DNA of 7,996 nt from Pseudomonadota bacterium (GCA_023454395.1 JAEYFY010000343.1:1-7996); one strand, 5' to 3'. Counted from the first letter of the stretch, positions 1 through 7,668 are shown. The notes: generated by a model not told the origin, from the letters alone. Made by a program: numbers and translations.

Positions 1-16
1 GCAGTTCTGCGAATAA
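1..16 (+). CDS. udk: Uridine kinase, last four codons and stop (partial)
   Basis: Only the extreme 3' end lies in the window: frame 2 reads Gln-Phe-Cys-Glu and then a TAA stop at 14-16. E. coli uridine kinase ends in Gln-Phe-Phe-Glu, and udk lies directly upstream of dcd in E. coli in the same orientation, so the short match is supported by gene order. The enzyme phosphorylates uridine and cytidine to UMP and CMP in pyrimidine salvage. The call rests on four residues plus synteny. The bases before the window would settle it. Confidence 0.75.
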
Positions 17-30
17 TAGGTTCATTTGTG

Positions 31-63
31 GGCAGCTTTCATGCATGATGAAACTGCCTGTTT
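31..63 (+). terminator. Hairpin between udk and dcd, weak terminator or mRNA end stabiliser
   Basis: GGCAG (31-35) and TTTCAT (37-42) pair with ATGAAA (48-53) and CTGCC (54-58). This gives an 11-bp stem with one bulged C at 36 and a 5-base loop. Only TGTTT follows, so the U-tract is poor and termination would be partial at best. It lies between the udk stop and the dcd ribosome binding site. It may attenuate read-through or protect the udk transcript end while still letting udk and dcd be co-transcribed. Confidence 0.4.
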
Positions 64-83
64 AACTTGAAGAAGGAAATAAA

Positions 84-665
84 ATGCGATTATGCGACCG
101 TGATATTATTCAGTGGCTGGATGAAGGTAAATTAGTCATTGAACCCCGCCCGCCCGTCGAGCGAATTAACGGCGCAACAGCAGATGTTTGCTTAGGAAAT
201 CAATTTCGTGTTTTCCAAGGTCATACTGCGGCTTATATTGATTTGAGTGGTCCTAAGGCTGAAGTAAACGCTGCACTAGAACGTGTAATGAGTGATGAAA
301 TTGTGTTACCTGAAGGCGAAGCATTTTTCTTGCATCCCGGTGAATTAGCGTTAGCGGTGACACTTGAATCCGTCACTTTGCCTGATAATGTTGTTGGATG
401 GTTAGATGGACGCTCATCATTAGCTCGTTTAGGTTTAATGGTGCATGTTACTGCTCATCGCATTGATCCTGGCTGGCATGGACAAATCGTATTAGAATTT
501 TTTAATTCAGGTAAACTTCCTCTCGCGTTAAGACCGGGTATGGTTATTGGTGCATTAAGCTTTGAACCTATGTCGGGTTCTGCTGATAGACCTTATAATC
601 GTCGTCAAGATGCAAAATATAAAAATCAACAAGGTGCTGTTGGTAGTCGGATTAGTGAAGATTAA
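84..665 (+). CDS. dcd: dCTP deaminase
   Basis: Cytosolic homotrimeric enzyme that deaminates dCTP to dUTP, the main source of dUMP for thymidylate synthesis in enteric bacteria. The 193-residue length equals that of the E. coli enzyme, and the two align from end to end. Residues known to matter in E. coli Dcd are at the same numbers: Ser111 and Arg115 in the stretch RSSLARLG, Ala124 and Arg126 in [10 protein letters not shown], the catalytic Glu138 in IVLEF, and the C-terminal nucleotide-closing residues Tyr171, Lys178 and Gln182. The start is fixed by AAGGA at 73-77, six bases before the ATG, and by the conserved N-terminus MRLCDRDI. It follows udk by 67 bases and precedes asmA by 46 bases, so udk-dcd-asmA probably form one transcription unit, as the same order in E. 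coli suggests. Nothing looks broken; the retained Glu138 argues for the mono-functional deaminase. Confidence 0.97.
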   Translation: MRLCDRDIIQWLDEGKLVIEPRPPVERINGATADVCLGNQFRVFQGHTAAYIDLSGPKAEVNAALERVMSDEIVLPEGEAFFLHPGELALAVTLESVTLPDNVVGWLDGRSSLARLGLMVHVTAHRIDPGWHGQIVLEFFNSGKLPLALRPGMVIGALSFEPMSGSADRPYNRRQDAKYKNQQGAVGSRISED

Positions 666-711
666 CTATCTTTATAATCGCCATTATCATGTTCATTAAG
701 CGGGTAATTAT

Positions 712-2649
712 ATGAAAAGGTTCTTGACAACACTGGCTATTTTGCTTGTGGTTATTTTGGCAGGCTTAACAGCGTTAGTTTTACTCATTAACCCGAATGA
801 TTTCCGTGGATACCTTGTTGAAAGGGTTGAAAAACAAAGCGGTTATAAACTCACATTACAAGATGATATGCGTTGGCATGTGTGGCCAAAGTTAAGCATT
901 ATCAGTGGTAAGATGTCATTGACAGCACCCGGTGCTGAAATGCCTTTTATTACTGCCGATAATATGCGTCTTGATGTTGAATTATTACCGCTACTTTCTC
1001 ATCAACTTGAAGTAAAAGAAGTCATGCTTAAAGGTGCCGTAGTTCGCCAAACACCTGAAAGTAAAGCTATTCCTAAAGTATCACCAACTTCTATTCCTCG
1101 CGATATTTCTCGCCCAGTTGTCGAACCTAGAGCCAATAATTGGCAGTTGAACATCGCCAAAGTAAAAATTTCAGACAGCTTAATTATTTGGCAAATGAAA
1201 GACGGTGAGCAACTTAATTTACGTGATATTGATATATCGTTGAAAACAGACGAGAAAAAACAAGTTAGCCTTGAGATGAGCACGAAAGTGAATCGTGACC
1301 GTCGTGAGGTAACGCTTAATGTTAACGCTAATGCGGATATGAGCGCTTACCCTTATCAAATTAACGGCAAAATTACACAGCTAGATTATATTTTGTCTGG
1401 TACTGAGCTTCCTGAAAATGGGATCTCAGGGGGATTATCCTCTGATTTCACCATTAAAAATGGCAGTATCAAGGCGATATCTCTTGATAATTTAAATCTC
1501 ACGGCAAACGACAGCCAATTACAAGGCCGTATTAGCGCTGAATTTGATAAAAAAACACGTTATCAAGCTGAATTAAGCGGTGATGTGTTAAATTTAAATA
1601 CACTATTACCTGAATTAGCACCGACAAAAATAACAGAAACGGCACGTTCAACACCTGTTATAAAGAATTCAGCATCTTCTTCATTTTCATTATTTAACTC
1701 TGCTTATGCTGCACCCGCACCGAATGCCACTATTATGGCAAAACCGATTATTACTTCAGTTACCATTGAAAATAAAGAATATGATTTAACGCATTGGGGT
1801 GATATTGAGTTTACCTTGAAATTAGCCCTGAATAAGCTTCTTTATAAAGATTTAGAAATTAACAATTTTAAACTTGATGCGTTAAATAACCCTAATTCAC
1901 TGAATATTCAAACCTTAACAGGACAAATCCTTCAAGGTGATTTTTCACTGCCAACGGTTATATCAACAAGCATTGTGCCAGCGCATATCAGCATGGATAT
2001 CACAATGAACAATATTCCATTACAGCCACTATTGCGTGTCTTTAATCAACCTGAAAATTTCAGTGGATTAATTTCAGCAAAAGGGAATTTAGAAGGAACG
2101 GGATATAACCGAAAAGCTTTTTATCATTATTGGCAAGGTACACTTAATACCTCTGTTACCCAATTTAAAATGCAGGGATTAAATGTACCACAGGTTATTC
2201 AGCAATCAGTCGCTCAAGCGACAGATAAAGTGATTTATCCTGAAGATATCGAAAGTTATACCCAAGCAGATAATGTGATTGCCCAATTTAAGTTAGCACC
2301 AAAAGGAAAAGTAACCGTTAATTCACTTGATGCTCAAGCAGAGGCTTATCAAATTAAAGGGCAGGGCAAAGTAGATCTTCAACGCCATGATCTTGATGTG
2401 ATGTTATTTGTTAATATCAAAAAAGGTTGGGGCAAAGAAAACGAATTTATCCGCCAATTGGCTAAAATTGAAATTCCGCTAAGGCTTTATGGTGATTGGA
2501 ATGCTATTCAATATGAACTTAATATTGAAAAATTATTGCGTGATCAATTACAGCAAAAAGCCAAACAAGCTATCGATAATTGGCTAAATAAACAAGATGC
2601 TGAAAGCCCTGAAGTAAAGGCGCTTAATCAGCTATTGAAGAAAATCTAG
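712..2649 (+). CDS. asmA: AsmA, inner-membrane-anchored periplasmic protein of the AsmA-like family
   Basis: Residues 5-26 form one hydrophobic helix after a basic start (MKRF), an uncleaved signal anchor; the rest is periplasmic. The N-terminal part is very close to E. coli AsmA: INPNDFR (26-32), SGYKL, RWHVWPKLSI (54-63), ADNMRLDVELLPLLSHQL (82-99) and VMLKGAVV. The C-terminal third also matches (HYWQGTLNT at 472-480, IPLRLYGDW at 588-596, then a basic, glutamine-rich tail). AsmA was found in E. coli through suppressors of mutant OmpF assembly and affects LPS level; the family is related to the bridge-like lipid-transfer proteins TamB and YhdP. At 645 residues it is about 28 longer than the E. 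coli protein. The extra length falls mainly near 305-345, a low-complexity Ser/Ala/Pro stretch. No clear Shine-Dalgarno precedes the ATG (weak GCGGG around 700). It is probably translated from the dcd message and is closed by the terminator at 2683. Confidence 0.95.
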   Translation: MKRFLTTLAILLVVILAGLTALVLLINPNDFRGYLVERVEKQSGYKLTLQDDMRWHVWPKLSIISGKMSLTAPGAEMPFITADNMRLDVELLPLLSHQLEVKEVMLKGAVVRQTPESKAIPKVSPTSIPRDISRPVVEPRANNWQLNIAKVKISDSLIIWQMKDGEQLNLRDIDISLKTDEKKQVSLEMSTKVNRDRREVTLNVNANADMSAYPYQINGKITQLDYILSGTELPENGISGGLSSDFTIKNGSIKAISLDNLNLTANDSQLQGRISAEFDKKTRYQAELSGDVLNLNTLLPELAPTKITETARSTPVIKNSASSSFSLFNSAYAAPAPNATIMAKPIITSVTIENKEYDLTHWGDIEFTLKLALNKLLYKDLEINNFKLDALNNPNSLNIQTLTGQILQGDFSLPTVISTSIVPAHISMDITMNNIPLQPLLRVFNQPENFSGLISAKGNLEGTGYNRKAFYHYWQGTLNTSVTQFKMQGLNVPQVIQQSVAQATDKVIYPEDIESYTQADNVIAQFKLAPKGKVTVNSLDAQAEAYQIKGQGKVDLQRHDLDVMLFVNIKKGWGKENEFIRQLAKIEIPLRLYGDWNAIQYELNIEKLLRDQLQQKAKQAIDNWLNKQDAESPEVKALNQLLKKI

Positions 2650-2682
2650 TTTCACGATTTTTAACTTCATCACATTCTTAAT

Positions 2683-2720
2683 AAAAGCACACTATTTTGA
2701 TAATTGTGTGCTTTTTGCTT
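2683..2720 (+). terminator. Rho-independent terminator after asmA
   Basis: AAAAGCACAC (2683-2692) pairs perfectly with GTGTGCTTTT (2706-2715) across a 13-base loop. The right arm ends in a run of five T that continues TGCTTT. It starts 34 bases after the asmA stop and should end the udk-dcd-asmA message, isolating dcuC. Confidence 0.88.
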
Positions 2721-2799
2721 TATATCTATCATTTAATTTATGTTTTGAATGAAAAGTAAGCATTCGTGCTATGTATATACAAAAAAATAGTCGTTTTTT

Positions 2800-2813
2800 T
2801 TGATATATGTCAT
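2800..2813 (+). promoter_or_regulatory. FNR-like site upstream of dcuC
   Basis: The bases TTGATATATGTCAT match the FNR consensus TTGAT-N4-ATCAA at 8 of 10 defined positions: the left half is perfect and the right half has two mismatches. E. coli dcuC is induced without oxygen through FNR, so such a site is expected here. The centre lies about 118 bases before the dcuC start codon. For activation at -41.5 the transcript would start near 2848, where I see no good -10 hexamer, so the role is plausible but not shown. An 8-T run abuts it on the left. Confidence 0.4.
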
Positions 2814-2924
2814 ACACTGCAACGTTGCCTTTGGGCAGAGTGTGTCAATCGCACTAAACGCAAAAATGATGATAAAAATAAAAAACTTCATTTTATAAAT
2901 GACTATTTTAGACAGGATAAATAA

Positions 2925-4286
2925 ATGATTGAAATTCTTATCGGCGCCTTAGTTGCCGTAGGTGTTGGACGTTATATCGTAAAAGGCTATTCACCAACAG
3001 GCGTTTTAATGACGGGTGGTCTGTTATTACTGATCATCAGCGTAATTATGGGAAGGGCTGTTTTACCTGCGAGTGCGACTGCAACAGGCTACGGTTTAAT
3101 TGATATTGTCGAGTATGTGAAAAATCTACTAATGAGCCGTGGTGGCGATTTAGGTATGATGATCATGATACTTTGTGGTTTTGCCTCTTATATGACGCAT
3201 ATTGGTGCTAATGATGTTGTTGTAAAATTAGCCTCACGCCCACTAAAAATGATTAATTCACCTTATCTGCTGATGGTTGCGGCTTATATCGTTGCATGTT
3301 TGATGTCACTGGCTGTTTCATCAGCAACAGGGCTAGGTGTGTTATTAATGGCAACGCTGTTCCCTGTTATGGTGAATATGGGAATTAGCCGCGGAGCGGC
3401 GGCTGCAATCTGTGCGTCTCCAGCTTCTATTATTTTAGCACCAACATCAGGTGATGTTATTTTAGCCGCTGAAGCGTCTCAAATGCCACTGATTGATTTC
3501 GCATTTAAAACTACGTTGCCTATTTCCATTGCTGCAATTATTGGTATGTGTATTGCTCACTTCTTCTGGCAGCGTTATCTTGACCGTAAAGAGCATATCG
3601 AAACAGAAATGTTAGACGTGAATGAGATCAAAACTCACGCACCAAGTTTCTATGCAATTTTGCCTTTCACGCCAATTATCGGTGTTCTTGTTTTTGATGG
3701 TAAATGGTTACCAGAGCTTCATATTGTTGCCATTATTATTATCTGTATGATTTTAGCGGCTGTTATCGAATTTATTCGTAGCTTTAGCGCAAAACAAGTT
3801 TTTGAAGGCTTAGAAGTAGCTTACCGAGGTATGGCAGACGCATTTGCACAAGTTGTGATGTTATTAGTCGCAGCAGGGGTATTTGCTCAAGGTTTAACAA
3901 CCGTTGGCTTTATCAATGCATTAATTGAAGGCGCTCAGTCATTAGGCTCCGGAGCCATTGTGATGATGATTGCACTGGTATTAATTACGATGTTAGCGGC
4001 AATGACTACTGGCTCTGGTAACGCACCATTCTATGCGTTCGTTGAATTAATTCCTCGTTTAGCAAGCAATATGGGTGTTAACCCCGCTTATTTAACCATT
4101 CCAATGTTACAAGCTTCAAACTTAGGTCGTACATTATCACCCGTTTCTGGTGTTGTGGTTGCGGTATCAGGTATGGCAAAAATTTCACCTTTCGAAGTGA
4201 TGAAACGTGTTTCTGTACCTGTGTTAGTCGGTCTTGTTATTGTCATTGTTGCTACTGAAATTCTTGTACCAAGTACTTTAGGTTAA
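2925..4286 (+). CDS. dcuC: Anaerobic C4-dicarboxylate carrier DcuC
   Basis: Inner-membrane carrier that in E. coli acts mainly in succinate efflux during anaerobic glucose fermentation and can exchange fumarate for succinate. The 453 residues are almost wholly hydrophobic with a dozen or so membrane segments and align with E. coli DcuC (461 residues) throughout. Near-identical blocks are KGYS (20-23), IVEYVKNLLMSRGGDLGMMI (61-80), MTHIGAND (90-97), SSATGLGVLLMATLFPVMVN (132-151), ASPASIILAPTSGDV (164-178), TTGSGNAPFYAF (361-372) and QASNLGRTLSPVSGVVVAV (396-414). The C-terminus is slightly shorter than in E. coli. The start is supported by AGGA at 2914-2917, seven bases before the ATG, and by the family N-terminus. 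It is flanked by terminators on both sides, so it is a single-gene unit. In E. coli K-12 dcuC lies far away, near pagP, so its place after asmA is a rearrangement relative to that genome. Confidence 0.96.
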   Translation: MIEILIGALVAVGVGRYIVKGYSPTGVLMTGGLLLLIISVIMGRAVLPASATATGYGLIDIVEYVKNLLMSRGGDLGMMIMILCGFASYMTHIGANDVVVKLASRPLKMINSPYLLMVAAYIVACLMSLAVSSATGLGVLLMATLFPVMVNMGISRGAAAAICASPASIILAPTSGDVILAAEASQMPLIDFAFKTTLPISIAAIIGMCIAHFFWQRYLDRKEHIETEMLDVNEIKTHAPSFYAILPFTPIIGVLVFDGKWLPELHIVAIIIICMILAAVIEFIRSFSAKQVFEGLEVAYRGMADAFAQVVMLLVAAGVFAQGLTTVGFINALIEGAQSLGSGAIVMMIALVLITMLAAMTTGSGNAPFYAFVELIPRLASNMGVNPAYLTIPMLQASNLGRTLSPVSGVVVAVSGMAKISPFEVMKRVSVPVLVGLVIVIVATEILVPSTLG

Positions 4287-4335
4287 TTTTCATCGCATTG
4301 AATTAATCTGAAATTATTGTTTTAAATTTTATTGG

Positions 4336-4368
4336 CGGGCTTTGTATCAAAACAAAGCCCGTTTTTTT
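4336..4368 (+). terminator. Rho-independent terminator after dcuC
   Basis: CGGGCTTTGT (4336-4345) pairs perfectly with ACAAAGCCCG (4352-4361) around the six-base loop ATCAAA, followed by seven T (4362-4368). This is a textbook intrinsic terminator 49 bases after the dcuC stop. It separates the carrier from the AT-rich segment beyond it. Confidence 0.95.
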
Positions 4369-4500
4369 ATTGGATAAAATTAAAAGCAACCTACCTGATA
4401 TAATCTCATAACATTCATAAATAGATAATTAAATTTAATATTTGTGTTTTTACACGCATATTGAGTAATTAACTATATTTATACTATAAGTTGTCTCCAT

Positions 4501-4543
4501 AGAATTAAATATTATTTTTATATCACATATTATATTTAATTCT
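4501..4543. repeat. 12-bp perfect inverted repeat with 19-bp spacer
   Basis: AGAATTAAATAT (4501-4512) is the exact reverse complement of ATATTTAATTCT (4532-4543). The spacer is also AT-rich and no T-run follows on either strand, so it is not a usual terminator. It could be an operator for a dimeric regulator of the gene at 4688 or a cruciform-prone sequence. In DNA of about 15-20 percent G+C some symmetry is expected by chance, though 12 uninterrupted pairs is long. Confidence 0.6.
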
Positions 4544-4627
4544 GTCCGTAATCTATTTAACTATATGTATTTAAAGGTTATTTTTATTTCGTTGTCGATA
4601 TTTGCGAAAAATACATTCCAAAAAGAT

Positions 4628-4633
4628 TATAAT
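4628..4633 (+). promoter_or_regulatory. Possible -10 element for the membrane-protein gene at 4688
   Basis: A perfect TATAAT lies 54 bases before the start codon. The best -35 candidate, TTGCGA at 4602-4607, is 20 bases away, longer than the usual 16-18, and no TG extension is present. The promoter would be weak or need an activator. In DNA this AT-rich a chance TATAAT is quite possible. Confidence 0.35.
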
Positions 4634-4687
4634 AACGCATAAGAATAACTACTTATTTTTTACCGCTAAAATATATTTTAATGTAAA

Positions 4688-5635
4688 ATGGACTATTACG
4701 GATTACACCCCAAATTTAAGCTTAATCGCCCATTAAATAATGAAGAAATAGTCGGTAAGCTGGAGCAAAATAGCCGTATTGATTTAGAAAATGAAGAGTT
4801 AATTCCAAATGTAAAAGTGATTGCAATAAATTCTCATTATCTTGAAATGGTGGATAAATATTATTCTTCAAAAGGATTTGTGAGTCTTTTTTCTTCCTTA
4901 GGTACTACTGCATTTTTAGGTAGTGCATTATGGATTATTTTTTATTTTATATTTTTTCAGCAATTTTCTAAAGAAAATATAGTATCTACTATTATTATAG
5001 GATCTCTATTTCTTGTAATGGGACTCTTTATGTTCTCTTTATTGAAAACAGAATGGTTTGCATGGACACATTATCCCATACGTTTTGATCGTAAAAATCA
5101 AATGGTCCATGCTTTTCGTACTGATGGCTCTATTATTACCGTGCCTTGGGCAAAGGTGTTTTTTACTACAGGACTTAATTATGTGAAAAATATAAGTGCT
5201 GATTATTATATTAGTGGTCATGTACTTGCAGACGATAATAAGACGGTAATTGATACCTTTTGCCTTCCTGCCTCCACGGGTAATTTTGAATTGCTAAAAT
5301 ATCATTGGAAGTTTATTCGCCGTTATATGGAAGAGGGACCAGAGCACCTTATTCAGCAAGTAGAGTTTTGTTTGCCCATAGCCAATAAAAAAGAGAGTTA
5401 TGGATTTACGTTCTTTTATGTCAGCACGCTATTTAAAGGGCTGTTAAAAATTTTAATGCCATTGATGTCTCCAATTATTTTTATTATTAGTATCCCGCGT
5501 TATATTGCAATACTAACCAGTCGTCGTCCTATTTGGCCAGAGGAAATAGAAGTGCAGTGTAAAATAGATGCTCATGATCCTTATATCTTAAACGAAAAAA
5601 CAAATCCTAAAGATCTCTGGAAAGCATTTTATTAA
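4688..5635 (+). CDS. Multi-pass membrane protein of unknown function (DUF6708-like)
   Basis: A 315-residue protein with a soluble N-terminus (1-65), two close membrane helices (about 72-91 and 98-119), a soluble middle (120-240) and a hydrophobic C-terminal stretch (about 245-275) followed by a polar tail ending DLWKAFY. The middle carries the pattern YPIRFDRKNQMVHAFR, then DGSIITVPW (129-154). This layout and pattern recall the enterobacterial family I know as DUF6708, some members of which sit near type VI secretion genes; that link is from memory and unverified, and nothing of that system is in the window. An in-frame TAA at 4679-4681 makes the ATG at 4688 the first possible start, but no Shine-Dalgarno precedes it; the next in-frame Met is residue 54. 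Codons are markedly AT-richer than in asmA or dcuC, suggesting recent acquisition. It runs toward the leftward gene at 5712 with no good terminator between. Coding is likely from length and clear domain pattern; function unknown. Confidence 0.85.
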   Translation: MDYYGLHPKFKLNRPLNNEEIVGKLEQNSRIDLENEELIPNVKVIAINSHYLEMVDKYYSSKGFVSLFSSLGTTAFLGSALWIIFYFIFFQQFSKENIVSTIIIGSLFLVMGLFMFSLLKTEWFAWTHYPIRFDRKNQMVHAFRTDGSIITVPWAKVFFTTGLNYVKNISADYYISGHVLADDNKTVIDTFCLPASTGNFELLKYHWKFIRRYMEEGPEHLIQQVEFCLPIANKKESYGFTFFYVSTLFKGLLKILMPLMSPIIFIISIPRYIAILTSRRPIWPEEIEVQCKIDAHDPYILNEKTNPKDLWKAFY

Positions 5636-5711
5636 AAATAATCTATATTACGTTTCATCAACGTTATTATCTGTTTCCCGCCTAACGATATTTAATTTAT
5701 GAATTAGATGA

Positions 5712-6011
5712 TTATTTACATCGAATAAAAATATCTGCAACTTTTTTAGAGCCTTCATAAATTTCAATTTTTTCTAATTCTTCTAATAAGTGATGAGGAG
5801 CATGTTCAACAAGAAACTGCATATAGCCCTCACTTATCCAATGTTCAGACTCTTGCTGTGTGTGAGTGATTTCAATCGCAAGGCTCCAACTATTTGGCTC
5901 ATTAGGCAGTTGAGTCGTTGGATAATAAAAACCAGTTAAAGGTGGGGGTGATTGTCTTCCTCCCTCAATAGAGGTTAACCAAACGATTTTAACAATGATA
6001 TTGGTATGCAT
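5712..6011 (-). CDS. Small protein of unknown function, possible EF-Tu-type beta-barrel
   Basis: A 99-residue cytosolic protein without signal peptide or membrane helix, read leftward. The N-terminal pattern VKIVWLTSIEGGRQSPPPLTG (7-27) followed by a Trp (42) and, near the end, EIYEGSKKVADIFI (83-96) resembles small stand-alone proteins whose fold is like the C-terminal beta-barrel of translation factor EF-Tu (EGGR..P..G...P, then a closing EG.K.VA strand). That is pattern recall, not a search, and no GTPase domain is present, so it is not a translation factor. The ATG at 6011 is preceded by only a weak purine stretch (CTGAAAAAT). Upstream lies the yegH terminator at 6042-6071, so it should have its own promoter, which I could not identify. 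It converges on the membrane-protein gene ending at 5635; the 76 bases between hold no clear terminator. Confidence 0.75.
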   Translation of the reverse strand: MHTNIIVKIVWLTSIEGGRQSPPPLTGFYYPTTQLPNEPNSWSLAIEITHTQQESEHWISEGYMQFLVEHAPHHLLEELEKIEIYEGSKKVADIFIRCK

Positions 6012-6041
6012 ATTTTTCAGCAGACATAGTAGTCTTCAGAT

Positions 6042-6071
6042 AAAAAATATCCGCCATAAAGGCGGATATTT
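6042..6071 (-). terminator. Rho-independent terminator of yegH
   Basis: AAATATCCGCC (6045-6055) pairs perfectly with GGCGGATATTT (6061-6071) around a five-base loop. Read leftward the stem ends in six T (complement of A 6042-6047), three of them outside the paired arm, so it terminates messages coming from yegH, whose stop codon is 17 bases before it. The opposite strand has no T-run, so it is one-directional. Confidence 0.88.
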
Positions 6072-6087
6072 AGAGAACTAATTGAGA

Positions 6088-7668
6088 TTACGCTTCGTCC
6101 ACGTCCTCATTATCGTCAGTTTTAGGCTCTACAATTCGAACTTTATTAATTCGATGGTTGTTCACTTCTAATGGCTCAAATTCAATGCCATCAATAAGGA
6201 TCTTCTCACCAACGGTTGGAACACGTTGTAAATGCTCCATTAATAAGCCAGCTAAGGTTTCATACTCACGTTTTTCATCCAGTTTGATTGGAACATAGAG
6301 TACTAAGTCTTCAAGTGGTGTAAAACCGTTTACAGTCCATGAGCCGTCTTCGTTTTGAACCAAGTCATGACGTGAATCGTTTTCTTCAGAACTAACAGGT
6401 AAGTTACCCGCAATAGTTTCCATAACGTCAGTGAGCGTCACGATCCCTTCTACCGAGCCAAATTCATCAACAACAAATGCGAAGTGAGTATGCGCACTAC
6501 GGAATTGTTCTAATGCTTGTAACAATGATAAACCTTCAGGGAAGATCAACGGTTGTGTCACTAATAAGCGTAAGTTTAATGGCTCATTACGTAATTGTTG
6601 ATTCAGCAGTTGAATAACATTAACAACGCCGACAGGTTCATCACTGTATTGTTCATCAGTGATCACTAGACGAGAGTGAGGCTCCTTCTCCAATAATTGG
6701 CGAATATCATCTTGTGTTGCATTTAAGTCTACGTATTCAACATCATGGCGAGACGTCATGATACTGTTAACATTACGTTGGCTTAAACCAAGCACACGCA
6801 CAATCATTTGGCGTTCTTGCGGATCAAATACTTCTTCTGAACTGGAGACTAAATCAGATGTGTGAGGATCTAATTCAGAAGATTCAGATTTACCATTAAT
6901 AATACGTAGCACCGCTTCTGCTGTACGTTCACGCAAAGAGCGAGAAGCTGATAAGAAACGGCGACGGTTAAATTGTGCAAGCTGATTAAAGACTTCTATC
7001 ATGATAGAGAAGCCAATCGCTGCATATAGGTAACCTTTTGGAATGGCGTAGCCAAAGCCTTCGGCAACTAATGCAAAACCAATCATCAGCAAGAAGCTTA
7101 AACACAAGATAACAATAGTTGGGTGGTTATTGACGAAATTTGTTAGAGGCTTACTTGCAAGGATCATCAAGGACATTGCAATAGTAACAGCCGCAATCAT
7201 AACGCCTAAATGATCAACCATACCAACAGCGGTTATCACTGAGTCAAGCGAGAATACCGCATCCAGCACGATAATTTGTGCAACGACAGACCAAAAGCTG
7301 GTCGTTTTGCGTTGTTTCCCTTCGTCGTGATCTTTACCTTCTAGCCGTTCATTAAGCTCCATAGTGGCTTTGAATAGCAAGAATATCCCTCCGAGCAACA
7401 TAATTAAATCTCTTGCACTGAAAGGATGATCAAACAGTGTAATAAGAGGTTTTGTCAGAGTGATAAGCCAAGAGAGACTAAATAACAACACAATCCGCAT
7501 AACAAGGGCGCACAATAAGCCGGTTATACGAGCTTTATCTCTTAGTTTTGCTGGGAGTTTATCTGCCAGAATAGCAATGAAAACAAGGTTATCAATACCA
7601 AGTACGATTTCGAGAACAATTAAGGTGGAAAGCCCTACCCAGATTGTCGGATCTAAGATCCATTCCAT
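6088..7668 (-). CDS. yegH: YegH: TerC-family membrane protein with CBS pair and CorC/HlyC domain
   Basis: Inner-membrane protein that aligns with E. coli YegH (527 residues) throughout; 526 residues with the start chosen here. Residues 1-235 are the TerC-type membrane part: [20 protein letters not shown] (20-39), [10 protein letters not shown] (85-94), [13 protein letters not shown] (99-111), [20 protein letters not shown] (134-153), with acidic residues inside helices as in metal-linked TerC proteins. About 302-420 are two CBS domains ([33 protein letters not shown] at 398-417), and about 438-515 the CorC/HlyC domain ([18 protein letters not shown]). The paralogues YoaE and the Mg/Co-related CorC suggest ion transport or its control; the substrate is not known. 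The frame is open 25 codons further to a TTG at 7743, but homology starts at MEWI (7668). Only a distant AAGG lies 13 bases before that ATG. It is convergent with asmA as in E. coli, and ends at the terminator at 6042-6071. Confidence 0.94.
   Translation of the reverse strand: MEWILDPTIWVGLSTLIVLEIVLGIDNLVFIAILADKLPAKLRDKARITGLLCALVMRIVLLFSLSWLITLTKPLITLFDHPFSARDLIMLLGGIFLLFKATMELNERLEGKDHDEGKQRKTTSFWSVVAQIIVLDAVFSLDSVITAVGMVDHLGVMIAAVTIAMSLMILASKPLTNFVNNHPTIVILCLSFLLMIGFALVAEGFGYAIPKGYLYAAIGFSIMIEVFNQLAQFNRRRFLSASRSLRERTAEAVLRIINGKSESSELDPHTSDLVSSSEEVFDPQERQMIVRVLGLSQRNVNSIMTSRHDVEYVDLNATQDDIRQLLEKEPHSRLVITDEQYSDEPVGVVNVIQLLNQQLRNEPLNLRLLVTQPLIFPEGLSLLQALEQFRSAHTHFAFVVDEFGSVEGIVTLTDVMETIAGNLPVSSEENDSRHDLVQNEDGSWTVNGFTPLEDLVLYVPIKLDEKREYETLAGLLMEHLQRVPTVGEKILIDGIEFEPLEVNNHRINKVRIVEPKTDDNEDVDEA

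Larger units (their letters stand above)
4369..4687. other. Very AT-rich intergenic segment
   Basis: No gene is visible in these 319 bases. By hand count 62 of the 300 bases at 4381-4680 are G or C, about 21 percent, against 48 percent for a sampled 60-base line inside dcuC (3301-3360). It holds a 12-bp perfect inverted repeat (4501-4543), a small GTGT/ACAC hairpin (4444-4455) and a perfect -10 hexamer (4628-4633). Such AT-rich, probably curved DNA in front of an accessory gene is typical of H-NS-silenced acquired loci; that role is inferred here. Confidence 0.6.

Noticed and set aside
673..678. TATAAT between dcd and asmA as a separate asmA promoter
   Set aside because: The hexamer 17 bases upstream is GATTAG, a poor -35, and the short 46-base gap fits co-transcription with dcd.
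1002..1283. A 93-codon leftward open frame within asmA
   Set aside because: It is fully antisense to well-conserved asmA codons and has no recognisable motif or promoter.
4381..4687. Phage attachment site, CRISPR array or small RNA gene in the AT-rich gap
   Set aside because: No direct repeats at the island edges, no regularly spaced repeats, and no tRNA or integrase is in the window; AT-richness alone does not support any of these.
5636..5711. Bidirectional terminator between the two convergent accessory genes
   Set aside because: Only a five-pair CGTTA/TAACG symmetry with a long loop is present, with no T-run; too weak to call.
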